NCBI RefSeq assembly: GCF_000817735.3
Contig: NZ_JTJC03000002.1
Coordinates: forward strand, 124,001-188,000
From: Scytonema millei VB511283
Lineage (GTDB): Bacteria > Cyanobacteriota > Cyanobacteriia > Cyanobacteriales > Chroococcidiopsidaceae
Length of the DNA stretch: 64,000 nucleotides
Direction of reading: 5' to 3'
Below are positions 47,411-56,414 of this stretch, in pieces (position 1 is the first letter of the stretch; each line of letters starts with the position of its first letter). The translations under genes were made by a program, and so were the position numbers. A model generated the notes under the pieces. It worked only from the letters and a program-made list of their open reading frames with translations, was not told the origin of the DNA and searched no databases.

Positions 47411-48172
47411 TTACAGTCCTTCAAAGTTATAACCAACACCGATACTCAGTCCCACACTAGTACTGTCAAAGAAGCCGACATTCACACCAGCATTTGCTGT
47501 GAGTCGATCGCCGATAGGTACGTCAGCACCAGCAGTTACCATTGGTCCTACATCGCTGTTGTCTCCTGTGGCGATCGCTAAACCTCCTCCTACGTAAGGT
47601 GCAAAACTAGAGATTGCTTCTGTCGCTGCTCCTGTAGGTTGCACGGTAAAGTCATAAGTAATTGGAATCAGAAAGGTAGTATCGTCCCCAAATACGACAG
47701 CAGGACGGGCAGAGACAGCTTCCGTGAATCCGATTTTACTGATAACTGTGAAGTTCCCGATACCCAAAGCCGTGTCGCCACCGCCCAGACCGATGTTACC
47801 GCCAACTCCCACATAGCTGGAACCACCACGAGTAGCTCTACCTGGTTCAATTGCACCTGGAGTGGGTTGAGTTGGTGTAGTCTGAGTTGGTGTAGTTGCA
47901 GGTGGTTCTGTAGTTGGGGTAGTCGGTTGAGTGCTGGGATATGTCGGCTCAGTAGTAGGAGTTGTGGGTTGAGTCGTAGGATAAGTAGGGTCAACTTGAG
48001 CTACTACAGAATTTGCAGGTTCATTTCTCAGTGCAGCCGCTGAAGTTGAAACTTTCGTGTCTTCTGCGTTGTTACTAAGGGTCTGAGCTTGAGCTGACAG
48101 TTCGCCTGCCAATACAGCTACGGTGGCGATCGCGATGATAGTAGAAATCTGCTTAATAGGTTTGGTGTTCAC
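47411..48172 (-). CDS. Outer-membrane beta-barrel (OmpA-like) protein
   Basis: 253 residues: signal peptide (VLAGELSAQAQ), a Pro/Thr-rich linker with TTPTTEP-type repeats (about 60-105), and a glycine-rich C-terminal barrel (YVGVGGNIGLGGGDTALGIG to LSIGVGYNFEGL) with alternating beta strands. It likely forms a small outer-membrane barrel with a stalk crossing the periplasm or S-layer. A shared regulatory box lies upstream at 48282-48300. Confidence 0.8.
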   Translation of the reverse strand: MNTKPIKQISTIIAIATVAVLAGELSAQAQTLSNNAEDTKVSTSAAALRNEPANSVVAQVDPTYPTTQPTTPTTEPTYPSTQPTTPTTEPPATTPTQTTPTQPTPGAIEPGRATRGGSSYVGVGGNIGLGGGDTALGIGNFTVISKIGFTEAVSARPAVVFGDDTTFLIPITYDFTVQPTGAATEAISSFAPYVGGGLAIATGDNSDVGPMVTAGADVPIGDRLTANAGVNVGFFDSTSVGLSIGVGYNFEGL

Positions 48173-48689
48173 GAGCGTTCCCTCAAATGTTTCTAGAAGT
48201 AGCTAACAGTGCCATTAACTATGGCAACTGGTTGGAAAATTCCCTGACTTTTTGTTTAGCTATCTTTAGCATCACGAACAAAAATGATGAGAAAATGACA
48301 ACAAAAGATAAATATTTCAGTTTTAAGAATATTTGATGAGCTATGAAATGAGGAGTGTGAAGCGCTAATCTTATTTTTAAGTTTTGACTTGTCTTTGCCA
48401 GAAAAAATCTCTAACACCAGATATATGTCTTTAGAGACGCGAGGATAATTTGTGTTTACTTCTCGCTCAGATTCGACCACAGTAACATCCAAGCTCGATT
48501 CTTTATCAGCAGAATTAAACTTGTAGCAATTCTGTCTACTTGAAACACCTGTGGTTCCTCTACGAGCTAACAATTCAACCAAAATTACCCCGACGGTGTT
48601 GCATACTGGGCGCACGCTGAGTTTCGTATTCGGCGCAATTCTCGCTCCCCTGTTGGGCTTGTACGAGCGAGACTACGATCGTTAGGTAT
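48173..48689. other. Intergenic region containing a shared regulatory box
   Basis: About 515 bp between the barrel gene and rppB. One long open frame on the minus strand lacks a ribosome site and protein-like composition. The notable feature is the box at 48282-48300. Confidence 0.5.
48282..48300 (+). promoter_or_regulatory. Shared regulatory box
   Basis: AATGATGAGAAAATGACA, identical in its 16-bp core to the copies at 55131, 55941 and 57762. About 110 bp upstream of the barrel gene's start. Confidence 0.65.
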
Positions 48690-49982
48690 CTAAGCTAGTG
48701 GTAGTTGAATTTGAAAAGTAGAACCCTGCTCGTAAACACTTTTCACGTTAATTTCACCGCCGTGAGCGCGAACGATCTGAGAGGCGATCGCTAGCCCCAA
48801 TCCAAAACCGCCAGTTTTACGCGATCGCTTCAGATCGACGCGATAAAAGCGATCGAAAATATGAGGTAAATCCGATTGGGGAATGCCAATGCCGCTATCC
48901 TCAACTTGAATTACAGCTTGATGAAAACGAGTAAACAGTCGTAACTGCACGCTCCCGCCAGCTGGCGTGTACTTAAAAGCGTTACTCAACAAATTCACGA
49001 CGGCTTGTTGTAGTAATTCCGGCTCTACTTTCGCTTTGACTGTATGTTGAGGTAATTGAGTGTCAAAATTCACATCTTGGTTTGCGATCTCACAAGTGTA
49101 GTTATTTGCTAATTCTTTTAGCCAGCTTGTCAAATCAACCTCTACTAAAGACTGAGGCGTTAATTGCCCTTCATGCCTTGCGAGAAATAACAACTGAGAG
49201 ATCAAAGCCTCCATCGACTTCGCCACTTTGACAATCTTCTCAAATCGTAGCCGCTGTTGAGATGGATCGCTCGATTTGGAAATCACTCCAACCTGAGCAT
49301 TGCTCATCACCGCTGCTAGTGGCGCACGTAATTCGTGGGAAGCGTCAGACGTAAAGCGTTGGAGTTGGTCGTAGCTGTCTCGAATCGGTTGCATTGCTAA
49401 CCCTGCCAACAGCCAACCAGCTAAGCCGACAATTCCTATAGTCGCTGGTAATATCAGCAATAAAACTAATCTTAATTGGGCTAGCTCCTGTTGTGTAGGT
49501 GCGAGTGGAATGGCAACTTGTAGATAACCAATTAACAACTCGCTTTGGTAAACAGGCAAAGTCACCTGGCGCAGCCAGACAGAAGTAGGTGCTGTCTGGG
49601 TGTCCTTGCTCACAGTTTCTAGTGTAGAAAATCCAGGCGATACAGTTAGCTCAGATGGGGGTGTCGTACCGAAAAACTGTACGAGTTGCCTTTGAGAGTT
49701 GTACCACCGCGCGTAGACAACATCCGTCCCAATCGGTGGGGTGTTAGTTCCTACCAGCGGTACATTTTCTAAATTTACTTGCTTTGTCAGTCGGTTATAC
49801 TCAGCGTTCACCGCCATGACGCTAGTTTTTTTGTAAAGTAGGCGATCGAGATCCTCCAACTCATCTAAAATCGTCAGGTAGTAAATCACCCCTGCAAACA
49901 CGACTAAAATACCACCCATCGTCACGGTAAACCACAGAGCAATATTGGTACGACTGCGATTAAACCTGCGGTTAAACATCAA
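48690..49982 (-). CDS. rppB: Sensor histidine kinase RppB
   Basis: 430 residues: a membrane helix ([20 protein letters not shown]), a periplasmic sensor of about 130 residues, a second helix near 190-210, then HisKA with [13 protein letters not shown] and HATPase_c with N-box [10 protein letters not shown] and G boxes DSGIGIP and GGFGLGLAI. In Synechocystis RppB/NrsS pairs with RppA and responds to redox or nickel. The gene begins 59 bp after rppA ends; heptamer repeats fill the gap. Confidence 0.88.
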   Translation of the reverse strand: MMFNRRFNRSRTNIALWFTVTMGGILVVFAGVIYYLTILDELEDLDRLLYKKTSVMAVNAEYNRLTKQVNLENVPLVGTNTPPIGTDVVYARWYNSQRQLVQFFGTTPPSELTVSPGFSTLETVSKDTQTAPTSVWLRQVTLPVYQSELLIGYLQVAIPLAPTQQELAQLRLVLLLILPATIGIVGLAGWLLAGLAMQPIRDSYDQLQRFTSDASHELRAPLAAVMSNAQVGVISKSSDPSQQRLRFEKIVKVAKSMEALISQLLFLARHEGQLTPQSLVEVDLTSWLKELANNYTCEIANQDVNFDTQLPQHTVKAKVEPELLQQAVVNLLSNAFKYTPAGGSVQLRLFTRFHQAVIQVEDSGIGIPQSDLPHIFDRFYRVDLKRSRKTGGFGLGLAIASQIVRAHGGEINVKSVYEQGSTFQIQLPLA

Positions 49983-49983
49983 G

Positions 49984-50068
49984 AGTGGTGAGTGGTGCGT
50001 GGTGCGTGGGAAGTGGGGAGTCGGGAGTGGGAAATTTTGACTTACGACTTACGACTTACGACTTGCTC
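49984..50068. repeat. Heptamer repeats (GTGGTGC, CTTACGA) between rppA and rppB
   Basis: GTGCGTG and CTTACGA 7-bp units. The latter encode the last residues of RppA. Confidence 0.75.
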
Positions 50069-50740
50069 AATGGTAGGTTTAAAGCGATAACCCATACCAT
50101 ATATGGTTTCAATCCAGTCGGCGGCACTGACTAATTGCAGGCGTTGGCGCAGCCGTCGTATCAGTGCAGTCACGGCATTGCTTTCAGGTTCCGAACCCCA
50201 TTCCCACAATGCTTGTTCGATTTGGTCGCGACTGAGGACGTGGTTAGGATGACGCAGAAAATACTCTAGTAAATGAAATTCCCTTGGAGCCAATTCTATC
50301 GCGATTCCATCTCGTTCCAAAACTAGGGTGTCAAGATGAAGTTGTAAATCTGCCAGTCGCAAAATGTCTCCCTGCCACATGGGCGATCGCCTCCCCAATG
50401 CTCGCACTCGTGCCAAAAGTTCTAAAATATCTATCGGTTTAACCAGATAATCGTCCGCCCCTGCATCTAAGCCCGTAATTTTATCTGGAGTCGTGTCTTT
50501 AGCTGTTAACATCAGTACGGGGGAGGTTTTGCCCATTTGCCGATACTGACGACATAGCGATACCCCACTGACTTCTGGCAGCATCCAGTCTAAAATTAGT
50601 AAATCATAATCTTTTTGAGACAGCAGCCATTGCGCCATTGCCCCATCATCAACGCCATCGACAATGTGTCCGGCTTCAGTCAGGGCAGTTTGCAGTGGTT
50701 CTAACTGTTCGCTGTCGTCTTCCACCAATAAAATTCTCAT
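50042..50740 (-). CDS. rppA: Response regulator RppA (OmpR family)
   Basis: 232 residues. Receiver with phosphoacceptor Asp51 ([10 protein letters not shown]) and Lys in DDYLVKP, then a winged-helix OmpR domain ending [13 protein letters not shown]. It would bind direct-repeat operators. It sits in the middle of the 47-58 kb group of promoters carrying a common box, and a degenerate copy lies upstream at 50853-50871, so it is a candidate regulator of that set (inference). The last residues QVVSRKS come from a heptamer. Confidence 0.9.
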   Translation of the reverse strand: MRILLVEDDSEQLEPLQTALTEAGHIVDGVDDGAMAQWLLSQKDYDLLILDWMLPEVSGVSLCRQYRQMGKTSPVLMLTAKDTTPDKITGLDAGADDYLVKPIDILELLARVRALGRRSPMWQGDILRLADLQLHLDTLVLERDGIAIELAPREFHLLEYFLRHPNHVLSRDQIEQALWEWGSEPESNAVTALIRRLRQRLQLVSAADWIETIYGMGYRFKPTIEQVVSRKS

Positions 50741-50852
50741 AATCCCAGCCTGCGATCGCGTGTTCTGGAGTTAACTATTTTCTGATTATCTTTAAACTAG
50801 GAAATATCAACCGATCGGCATATCCCCCACCAGTCAGATTCTCAAGTGTATC

Positions 50853-50871
50853 TATTGAGCAAATGTCAAAT
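50853..50871 (+). promoter_or_regulatory. Degenerate shared regulatory box upstream of rppA
   Basis: TATTGAGCAAATGTCAAAT keeps 13 of 19 positions of the box; about 113 bp from the rppA start and 94 bp before the divergent gene. Possible autoregulation site. Confidence 0.35.
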
Positions 50872-50964
50872 AAGAAGTCGGAAGTCAGAAGTATTTCACT
50901 AACTACTGGCAAATGACCAATGACAGCTATAACGAAAGATCTAATAGACCATTAAGGATTACAT

Positions 50965-51564
50965 ATGTTCCATTGGCTGCTGAAATTTCCTGCTTTACCG
51001 CTGAAATATTTGCTACCTTTACCACTACTCTTAATTGCTTTTGGACTTTTTGGCGAGCAACTCACAAATCGAGTTTTAAGTCTTTCCTTCGTAGGACTAG
51101 ATAAGCTACAAGCTGAAAATCCCCATCTCCAAGTACAGCTACCAGTTAAAGCAACAGTGGTTACAGCTGAAATTGAGAGAGAATTAGATTTCACCGAAGT
51201 TGAGATTGAAACTACCAAATCGCCAGTGAAAAAACTGAGATTTGAGTTTCCGAATGTAGATGCGATCGCTTTACAAACTATACTTGCTCGTGAATTAAAT
51301 CTCTCTTCTAGAGCAAAAAAGTTACAATCTGGTACGCAAATTCAGGGACAGTTTAAATTCAACATTCAAGGGGTTTTAGCCCAGATCGACAAACGACAGG
51401 GGATGACTAAGGTGGAAATCGTCACGATTGATTCTGCCATGAAAAATTTAGAATTGGAGTTTCCGGTTACAGATATCGAGCGGTTAAAAGATACTATTGC
51501 TGAGGAATTAGGGCTATCTCGTCAAGAAATTATAATGTTAGTCAGCTATCGAGTCATTAACTAG
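50965..51564 (+). CDS. Hypothetical membrane-anchored protein (DUF2993-like)
   Basis: 199 residues. An N-terminal helix (LLPLPLLLIAFGLFGEQL) anchors a beta-rich domain (VTAEIERELDFTEVEIETT, then VDAIALQTILARELNLS) resembling lipid-binding-type DUF2993 proteins, here without a convincing full match. Divergent from rppA. Function unknown. Confidence 0.6.
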   Translation: MFHWLLKFPALPLKYLLPLPLLLIAFGLFGEQLTNRVLSLSFVGLDKLQAENPHLQVQLPVKATVVTAEIERELDFTEVEIETTKSPVKKLRFEFPNVDAIALQTILARELNLSSRAKKLQSGTQIQGQFKFNIQGVLAQIDKRQGMTKVEIVTIDSAMKNLELEFPVTDIERLKDTIAEELGLSRQEIIMLVSYRVIN

Positions 51565-51867
51565 TGGAGTTCCAGATAGTTTCCAGTTTCAGGATGAGAT
51601 TTTATGTCCTTAATTGGATTGTATAACTGAGTAAGGCTGGGAATAGTTTTTAGGTAAAAATCTCGCTAAGGTATCTAACTTAAATCGAAGCATACCAAGA
51701 TTAAATTTATTAAGCCAATAATAGCTAGCAATTTTTCTAGCTAGTGAAAGCGACGACTAGAGCGATTTTTGGATGTAAATTTTGCAGTCATAATAATTGC
51801 AGCAAATTTTTTAAGACTCCCATGAGGAGAGACTTGAGATCGCAGCTCGTACTTGCGCCTTTCTATT
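51565..51867. other. Intergenic, about 300 bp, no gene seen
   Basis: AT-rich. A short AGCTAG/CTAGCT hairpin near 51724-51744 lacks a T tail. Confidence 0.4.
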
Positions 51868-52023
51868 TCAGCTATTGGCAATCCAAGTTTCTACATTTTT
51901 ATTTTCAGAATTACTCCCTTGTTCTGAGCTAGGACGATATTGCAACCAGGCAAATAAAGCTGCACTAGCAACTAGTATCAAGGCAATTCCAGTCACTAGC
52001 TGAAGCATGATGCTGTAACGCAT
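51868..52023 (-). CDS. Small single-helix membrane protein (51 aa)
   Basis: ATG at 52023 reads MRYSIMLQLVTGIALILVAS followed by AALFAWLQYRPSSEQGS and ends in TGA. One membrane helix, then a charged hydrophilic tail. A second ATG at 52008 is possible. No family recognised; call rests on the clean helix-plus-tail composition. Confidence 0.4.
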   Translation of the reverse strand: MRYSIMLQLVTGIALILVASAALFAWLQYRPSSEQGSNSENKNVETWIANS

Positions 52024-52104
52024 AAGACAATAAGAAATGGAGAAGAGGAATGAACTTAGGGCAAACTAAAATTTTCTTTGTTATAAAGCCAAGGGTCAGA
52101 TTTA

Positions 52105-52539
52105 TTAAAACTGCTCGGCTTGCCTTTTTAAAGCAATATTCATGGCTTCAAAGCCGTACCGCGTGTTTCGATCGAGTTGGCGCGCTAATAAAGGAGTGAG
52201 TAATCCCTGGAAAACTTCTCTTTGAATAAAGTGGGTACGATTGCCTCCTACGGGATCGATAGTAAAAATATGTTCGCCATCAAACAAACCTGGGATGAAC
52301 AAATGTCCTAGCCAGCGTAACTCGCGATTCGGTTCTGCTTTAAGAATCTTTGGTCTAAAAGTTAACTGTGTTGACCCAGGAGGCTGAATAACGACTTCCA
52401 ACTGTTCTCCTTCTACGGCTTTTCCACTAATTCGATGGATAAAAGGATTCCATTGAGAAAAATGGGTAAAATCAGTGAGAATTTTCCAAGTTTTTTCAGC
52501 AGATGCTTGAATTTCGATGTCAGTGTAAATCTCTTTCAT
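52105..52539 (-). CDS. SRPBCC-family (START-like) protein
   Basis: 144 residues from the ATG at 52539, or 149 from 52554. It opens KEIYTDIEIQASAEKTWKIL and contains FSQWNPFIHRISG, the pattern of polyketide cyclase/START-like ligand-binding proteins, ending with a long helix (ARQLDRNTRYGFEAMNIALK). Such proteins bind hydrophobic ligands in a helix-grip fold. It lies directly downstream of the ferric-reductase-like gene on the same strand. Confidence 0.85.
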   Translation of the reverse strand: MKEIYTDIEIQASAEKTWKILTDFTHFSQWNPFIHRISGKAVEGEQLEVVIQPPGSTQLTFRPKILKAEPNRELRWLGHLFIPGLFDGEHIFTIDPVGGNRTHFIQREVFQGLLTPLLARQLDRNTRYGFEAMNIALKRQAEQF

Positions 52540-52566
52540 GCTGCCAAACACCATTTATTTGAGGTA

Positions 52567-53913
52567 TTAAACGAGATTGTAATGTTCCATATGAACGTGG
52601 GTTACGGGTACATCCAAATCGTGTAATGCTTACTCGACTCGATCCATCATTTTTGGTGCAGCGCAAATAAAATAATTGCGCGTAGCTGGACGCTTGGGAA
52701 TGTAGCGACTGAGTAGTTCTTTGTCCACATATCCTGATTCTCCCGACCAATTATCCGGCGGTTCTCTCAAAACGTGAATAACTGTTAGATCTAATCTGTT
52801 TTTAAGTGCGTTGATTTCTTCGCGATAGGTAATATCCTCCCATGTCTTGCTGGAATAGATTAAAGTCATTGGTCGTTCGTCATCGCGATCGGCGAGAGTC
52901 AGGAGTATGCTGTAAATTGGTGTGATGCCAATTCCACCAGCAATGAAGACAAATCCTGCTGTATTTTCGTAGCGATCGCTCGTAAACACGCCATAGGGAC
53001 CATCGAGAAAGGCTTTCGTGCCAGGTTTCACGTCCTTAATTGTTTTGGTAAAATCTCCTAATGCCTTAATCCCAAACTCAATGCGATCGGGCGTTTCTGC
53101 ACTCGAAGCAAACGAGAATGGGTGTTCCCGCATCCGAAACGGCGAAATTTCCAAAGCGATCCAGGCAAATTGACCTGGCTGAAAACGCAATCCTTCATGT
53201 CCTCTCGGACGCAGTACCAAATTCCAAACATCACCCCGTTGGGGAACGACTGTTTCCACCAAATAAGGTTTTTTCTGCATGAAGTAAGGTTTGACTAGAC
53301 GGACGTAAACCAACAGCCACAACGCAAAAACTGCAATCCCACTCCAGAGAACTCCTTTCCAGAACAAGCTTAGGTAGTAGCTAACACCTAAAGCGTGTGC
53401 CAAACCAAAACCAATGGCAAGAACTGCCATGATGCTGTGAAGAATGCGCCAATTTTCGTATTGGATGTTTAACTGCTTGCGCCAAATTGAAGTTACGACC
53501 AGTATTATCAGTGCCAGCGTCCCGAGAACAGCAAACCTAGCTCGCCAAGGTGCTTGGAAAAAACTCAACAGTTGCAGCGTCTCGTCGGTTCTAATCACCA
53601 GAAGAATTAACGGATGCAGAATAATAAAGACGAATGCAGCTAAAGAGATATAGCGGTGGAACTGGAGGATCAGATCGATCCCGTAAGAAGCTTCGATCTG
53701 ATTGATGCGGGCAGTTAAGGCGAACTGAAGCGCCATCATTGCCAAACCCAGAAAGCCGAGGGCAACGGAAAACTCCGTCCAAAAACTGCGAGCGTCGTTG
53801 GGTGTGGGAGGATATAACAGCAGGATCAGTAGGGGTAAAACGGTGAGCAATAGATACAGCCCGATCCAAGATGCCCCGATCGCTACAGGATTTCTCATCA
53901 ATAAGCTTCGCAT
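52567..53913 (-). CDS. Ferric-reductase-like flavocytochrome, interrupted by a TAA near the C-terminus
   Basis: The uninterrupted part is 427 residues (52630-53913). An N-terminal six-helix ferric reductase-like transmembrane domain has haem-ligand-type His in LILQFHRYISL and RILHSIMAV; then an FAD domain with MREHPFSFAS and an NAD domain with FIAGGIGITP. It would carry electrons from NAD(P)H across the membrane. The frame ends at TAA (52630-52632) after MMDRVE, but the family's conserved tail ALHDLDVPVTHVHMEHYNLV continues in the same frame to TAA at 52567, so the stop is premature by 21 codons. Confidence 0.85.
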
Positions 53914-53926
53914 AAGGATTTAACTT

Positions 53927-54178
53927 CTAATTTTGCTGTTGAGATGAAGCTTGCAATCTACGGTTGATTTCTTCCCAGTTCACCACATTCCACCAGTTAT
54001 TTAAATTCTTGTCTAGGTGAAGCGACAGGACGAGATTGCCCAGTAGTGGCGATGTTTGTGAAATAGTTTGTGAAGTGCTTTGAGATGTATTTGCGATCGG
54101 AGGATTATTTGGTTGTGCGTGCAGTAATGGTTGACCAATAGCTAGCACGATTGTCAGTAAAAATCCAGCAAAAAACAA
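53927..54178 (-). CDS. Small exported protein preceding the ferric-reductase-like gene
   Basis: 83 residues from TTG at 54178. Hydrophobic signal (LFFAGFLLTIVLAIGQPLLHA) and a Ser/Thr/Gln-rich tail ending WNVVNWEEINRRLQASSQQ. The frame is open further upstream (KAYENSLATQSKQ) with no ATG, GTG or other TTG start, so the true start is uncertain. It ends 13 bp before the ferric-reductase-like gene, an operon-like spacing. Unknown function. Confidence 0.5.
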   Translation of the reverse strand: MFFAGFLLTIVLAIGQPLLHAQPNNPPIANTSQSTSQTISQTSPLLGNLVLSLHLDKNLNNWWNVVNWEEINRRLQASSQQQN

Positions 54179-54290
54179 TTGTTTACTTTGAGTCGCGAGC
54201 GAATTCTCATAAGCCTTGTTTAAAAATCTAGTAATCTTTATTTTGTAAAAACTTCAGTTTTATCAATTTTGAATTCTCTGTTATCTTGCT

Positions 54291-54644
54291 CTAAATAATT
54301 GGTGGTACGATTGCCATGAGGATAGAGTTAATAACTGCTAGAGCCAGCGAACCCATTGTAGAACTCCAAAAGCCATAACGTAGGCGAAAACCTGGCACTA
54401 TAGCCGCAGCTAATCCAAAAATAATGGAATTTAAAACAAACAAAAATAACCCTAATGTAATCAGAATAAATGGTAAGGCAAGAATAGTTAGCACGGGTAG
54501 TAAAATAGCATTCAAAATGCCAAAAACAGCGGCAGCTATTGCTGCTTTGCCAAGGCTATCAATCTCAATTCCCAAAAAAGGTAATCGAGCGATAATTAAA
54601 AAACTAATAGTCGTAACTAACCAACTGAGAATGAGGCTTGTCAT
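54291..54644 (-). CDS. Phage-holin-family (four-helix) membrane protein
   Basis: 117 residues from ATG at 54644 with CGGGAG upstream. Four hydrophobic helices and the motif AAAVFGILNAILLPVLTILALP identify the holin superfamily IV/DUF360-type membrane proteins, which are widespread chromosomal genes and not phage-derived by default. Function unknown. Confidence 0.85.
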   Translation of the reverse strand: MTSLILSWLVTTISFLIIARLPFLGIEIDSLGKAAIAAAVFGILNAILLPVLTILALPFILITLGLFLFVLNSIIFGLAAAIVPGFRLRYGFWSSTMGSLALAVINSILMAIVPPII

Positions 54645-54650
54645 AAGCAA

Positions 54651-55367
54651 TACTCCCGATCTTTCTTATATGCTTTTTAAATCAAAGAGTGGTAGATAAA
54701 TAGCAATCTGAGTTCATGATTCAATTTTTAATTACTAAATATTTAGCACTCACATACTAAATGCAAATCATTGTTTGCCCGCACTCTGGTAAGAAATCAA
54801 CTACAGCTAATACATAGATATAGCGATTCTATTTGAGTCATGAACCGATCGTTGTGGTGGTTGACTGTTAACAGTTGACAGTTAACCGTTAACCGTTAAC
54901 CGTCAACCGTCAACAAGCAATATCCCAGATTCACAAATCATTTAGGCTCGCTATATTTGGTCAGTTTAGAGTTGAGGCTGTTAAAAAAATGACGAGCGGC
55001 TAATTATTAATTGAATAATTGGTAATTTTCAATTATTTACAACCGCCGTCATACAACTAAGTGCAAATTACCGCCAGCCACTTAATTACAGCGTTAAAAC
55101 TGTAACAGCTACTCTTAGTGTGTAGCTAAATTGTGATGAGAAAATGACAAAAAAAAGGCGATCGGGAAACGATGGATAGAAGCGAGATGATTCAAAATCA
55201 ATCAAGGAGACAATTCTATCTTTGGGATGAAAGTTTTGCTAATGTTGCAAATATTTGTTAGATTGGATTTAGCTAGATTGCCAGCCCTAACTATTTTTAA
55301 GAACGAATTGCAGAGCCGAGTCGCTAATGAATGCGATTCGCAGCAACCGGAAGCTGGGTAAAGATTT
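54651..55367. other. Long intergenic region with heptamer repeats and regulatory boxes
   Basis: About 715 bp. Heptamers of the AACCGTT/AACAGTT/AACCGTC kind run at 54856-54914. Copies of the ACTAAATGCAAAT box lie at 54754-54770 and 55054-55069, and the TGATGAGAAAATGACA box at 55131-55149. No gene seen. Confidence 0.6.
55054..55149 (+). promoter_or_regulatory. Paired regulatory boxes upstream of four-Cys protein 1
   Basis: Box 1 CAACTAAGTGCAAATT (55054-55069) is followed 61 bp later by box 2 TTGTGATGAGAAAATGACA (55131-55149), the same pair and spacing found at 55865/55941 and, less strictly, 57689/57762. Confidence 0.6.
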
Positions 55368-55751
55368 ATGTATTCAGAAGATGTATTTAAATATCAAAAA
55401 TTAGCAATAGCAGAAACTCACTTCACATCGATAGTTATTAGTGAAGTAGATTCGGAGCGAGTCAAAACTGAAAAAGTTGAGAACAAACCTATAGTTGCTA
55501 ATCTCTCTTTAGGTATTGTACTTTTGAGTTGCATTATCTGCTTTATCATGCTGTCTAAGTCATGGGCGGCTACACAGGAAGATCTAGAAGATATTATCGA
55601 GAGTTCTAGTTTTTCTCAGTCCCCTTGTAGGAAGTGTCGATTCTTCTCCAATAATCCTTTTTTAAAATGTACAGTACACCCAACCATTGTGCTAACCAAA
55701 GAAGCTAACAACTGCACTGATTACAATTCACACAGCCGATTTCAGAAGTGA
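55368..55751 (+). CDS. Four-cysteine membrane protein 1
   Basis: 127 residues. A middle hydrophobic helix (LSLGIVLLSCIICFIMLSKS) and a C-terminal module PCRKCRFFSNNPFLKCTVHP followed by LTKEANNCTDY (C-x2-C-x10-C-x13-C), a likely metal or FeS site. A paralogue starts at 58006 past the radical SAM gene, with the same layout and box pair upstream. No characterised family recognised; possible roles (redox partner or substrate of the radical SAM enzyme) are inference. Confidence 0.75.
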   Translation: MYSEDVFKYQKLAIAETHFTSIVISEVDSERVKTEKVENKPIVANLSLGIVLLSCIICFIMLSKSWAATQEDLEDIIESSSFSQSPCRKCRFFSNNPFLKCTVHPTIVLTKEANNCTDYNSHSRFQK

Positions 55752-55864
55752 AAATCTGTAATTTTTTAGTTGCTTAAAATTTGACTAAATTTTGAAATGA
55801 TTGTTGAATCTAGAGGAAATAGTTGATGGGTAGCTTTCAATTAAAAATTACCCATCACTACAAA

Positions 55865-55959
55865 CAACTAAGTGCAATTTGTTGCTAGCTAGCTTGGTTG
55901 CAGTACTGTCACTGCAACTAATTACTAGTATGAAAGCAAAATGTGATGAGAAAATGACA
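55865..55959 (+). promoter_or_regulatory. Paired regulatory boxes upstream of the radical SAM gene
   Basis: Box 1 CAACTAAGTGCAATTT (55865-55880) and box 2 ATGTGATGAGAAAATGACA (55941-55959) with the same spacing as upstream of four-Cys protein 1. Confidence 0.6.
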
Positions 55960-56141
55960 AATGACTAATTAAGCCGTAAGCAAAAAGTTATCAACTACCG
56001 ATTCCTTGCAAATGACTAATGACAACCTTGCTGGAAAAGCTAACGCTAGAAAAATAAGTGAATGAGAGATAACTTGCTCGGCTAAAGCAAGTAGGCGCTA
56101 CACTCTCTACTGTGGGATATATTTATTAGCTTGAAAACCAA

Positions 56142-56160
56142 TTGTGACTGAAAAATGACA
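56142..56160 (+). promoter_or_regulatory. Second, degenerate box 2 before the radical SAM gene
   Basis: TTGTGACTGAAAAATGACA with a weak box 1-like GCTAAAGCAAG about 50 bp upstream; nearest to the start codon. Confidence 0.45.
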
Positions 56161-56414
56161 AACAGTTAGTAGGCAGTAATAGATAATATGTAGTTAGCAA
56201 TTTTCAAGAGTTGTTTTATCGCTTTTATCGGATGCGATCGCGCTATGAATTACGTACTACCTATGTCAAATAGCTAGGAGATTGCGAAATAGAGAATTTG
56301 AGTCAACAGTTCAGCTGATTTCACTACCGAACTAGGAGATTTACAGTGATTTGGGACAAAACCGATCGCTCGACACCAGACAAGCAAAGCAGTCGAGACA
56401 AAGGAGAAGAATTG

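Larger units (their letters stand above)
55752..56414. other. Intergenic region upstream of the radical SAM gene
   Basis: Two copies of box 2 (55941-55959 and a degenerate one at 56142-56160), box 1 at 55865-55880. An in-frame GTG at 56346 with an AGGAG site could be the translation start, adding 23 residues. Confidence 0.55.

Noticed and set aside
48256-48615. Possible 119-residue gene on the minus strand before the barrel gene
   Set aside because: No ribosome site, a Ser/Lys/Phe-rich low-complexity translation and overlap with a regulatory box at 48282; treated as non-coding.
54291-54644. Prophage indicated by the holin-family gene
   Set aside because: This family is a common chromosomal membrane protein; no other phage genes lie nearby.
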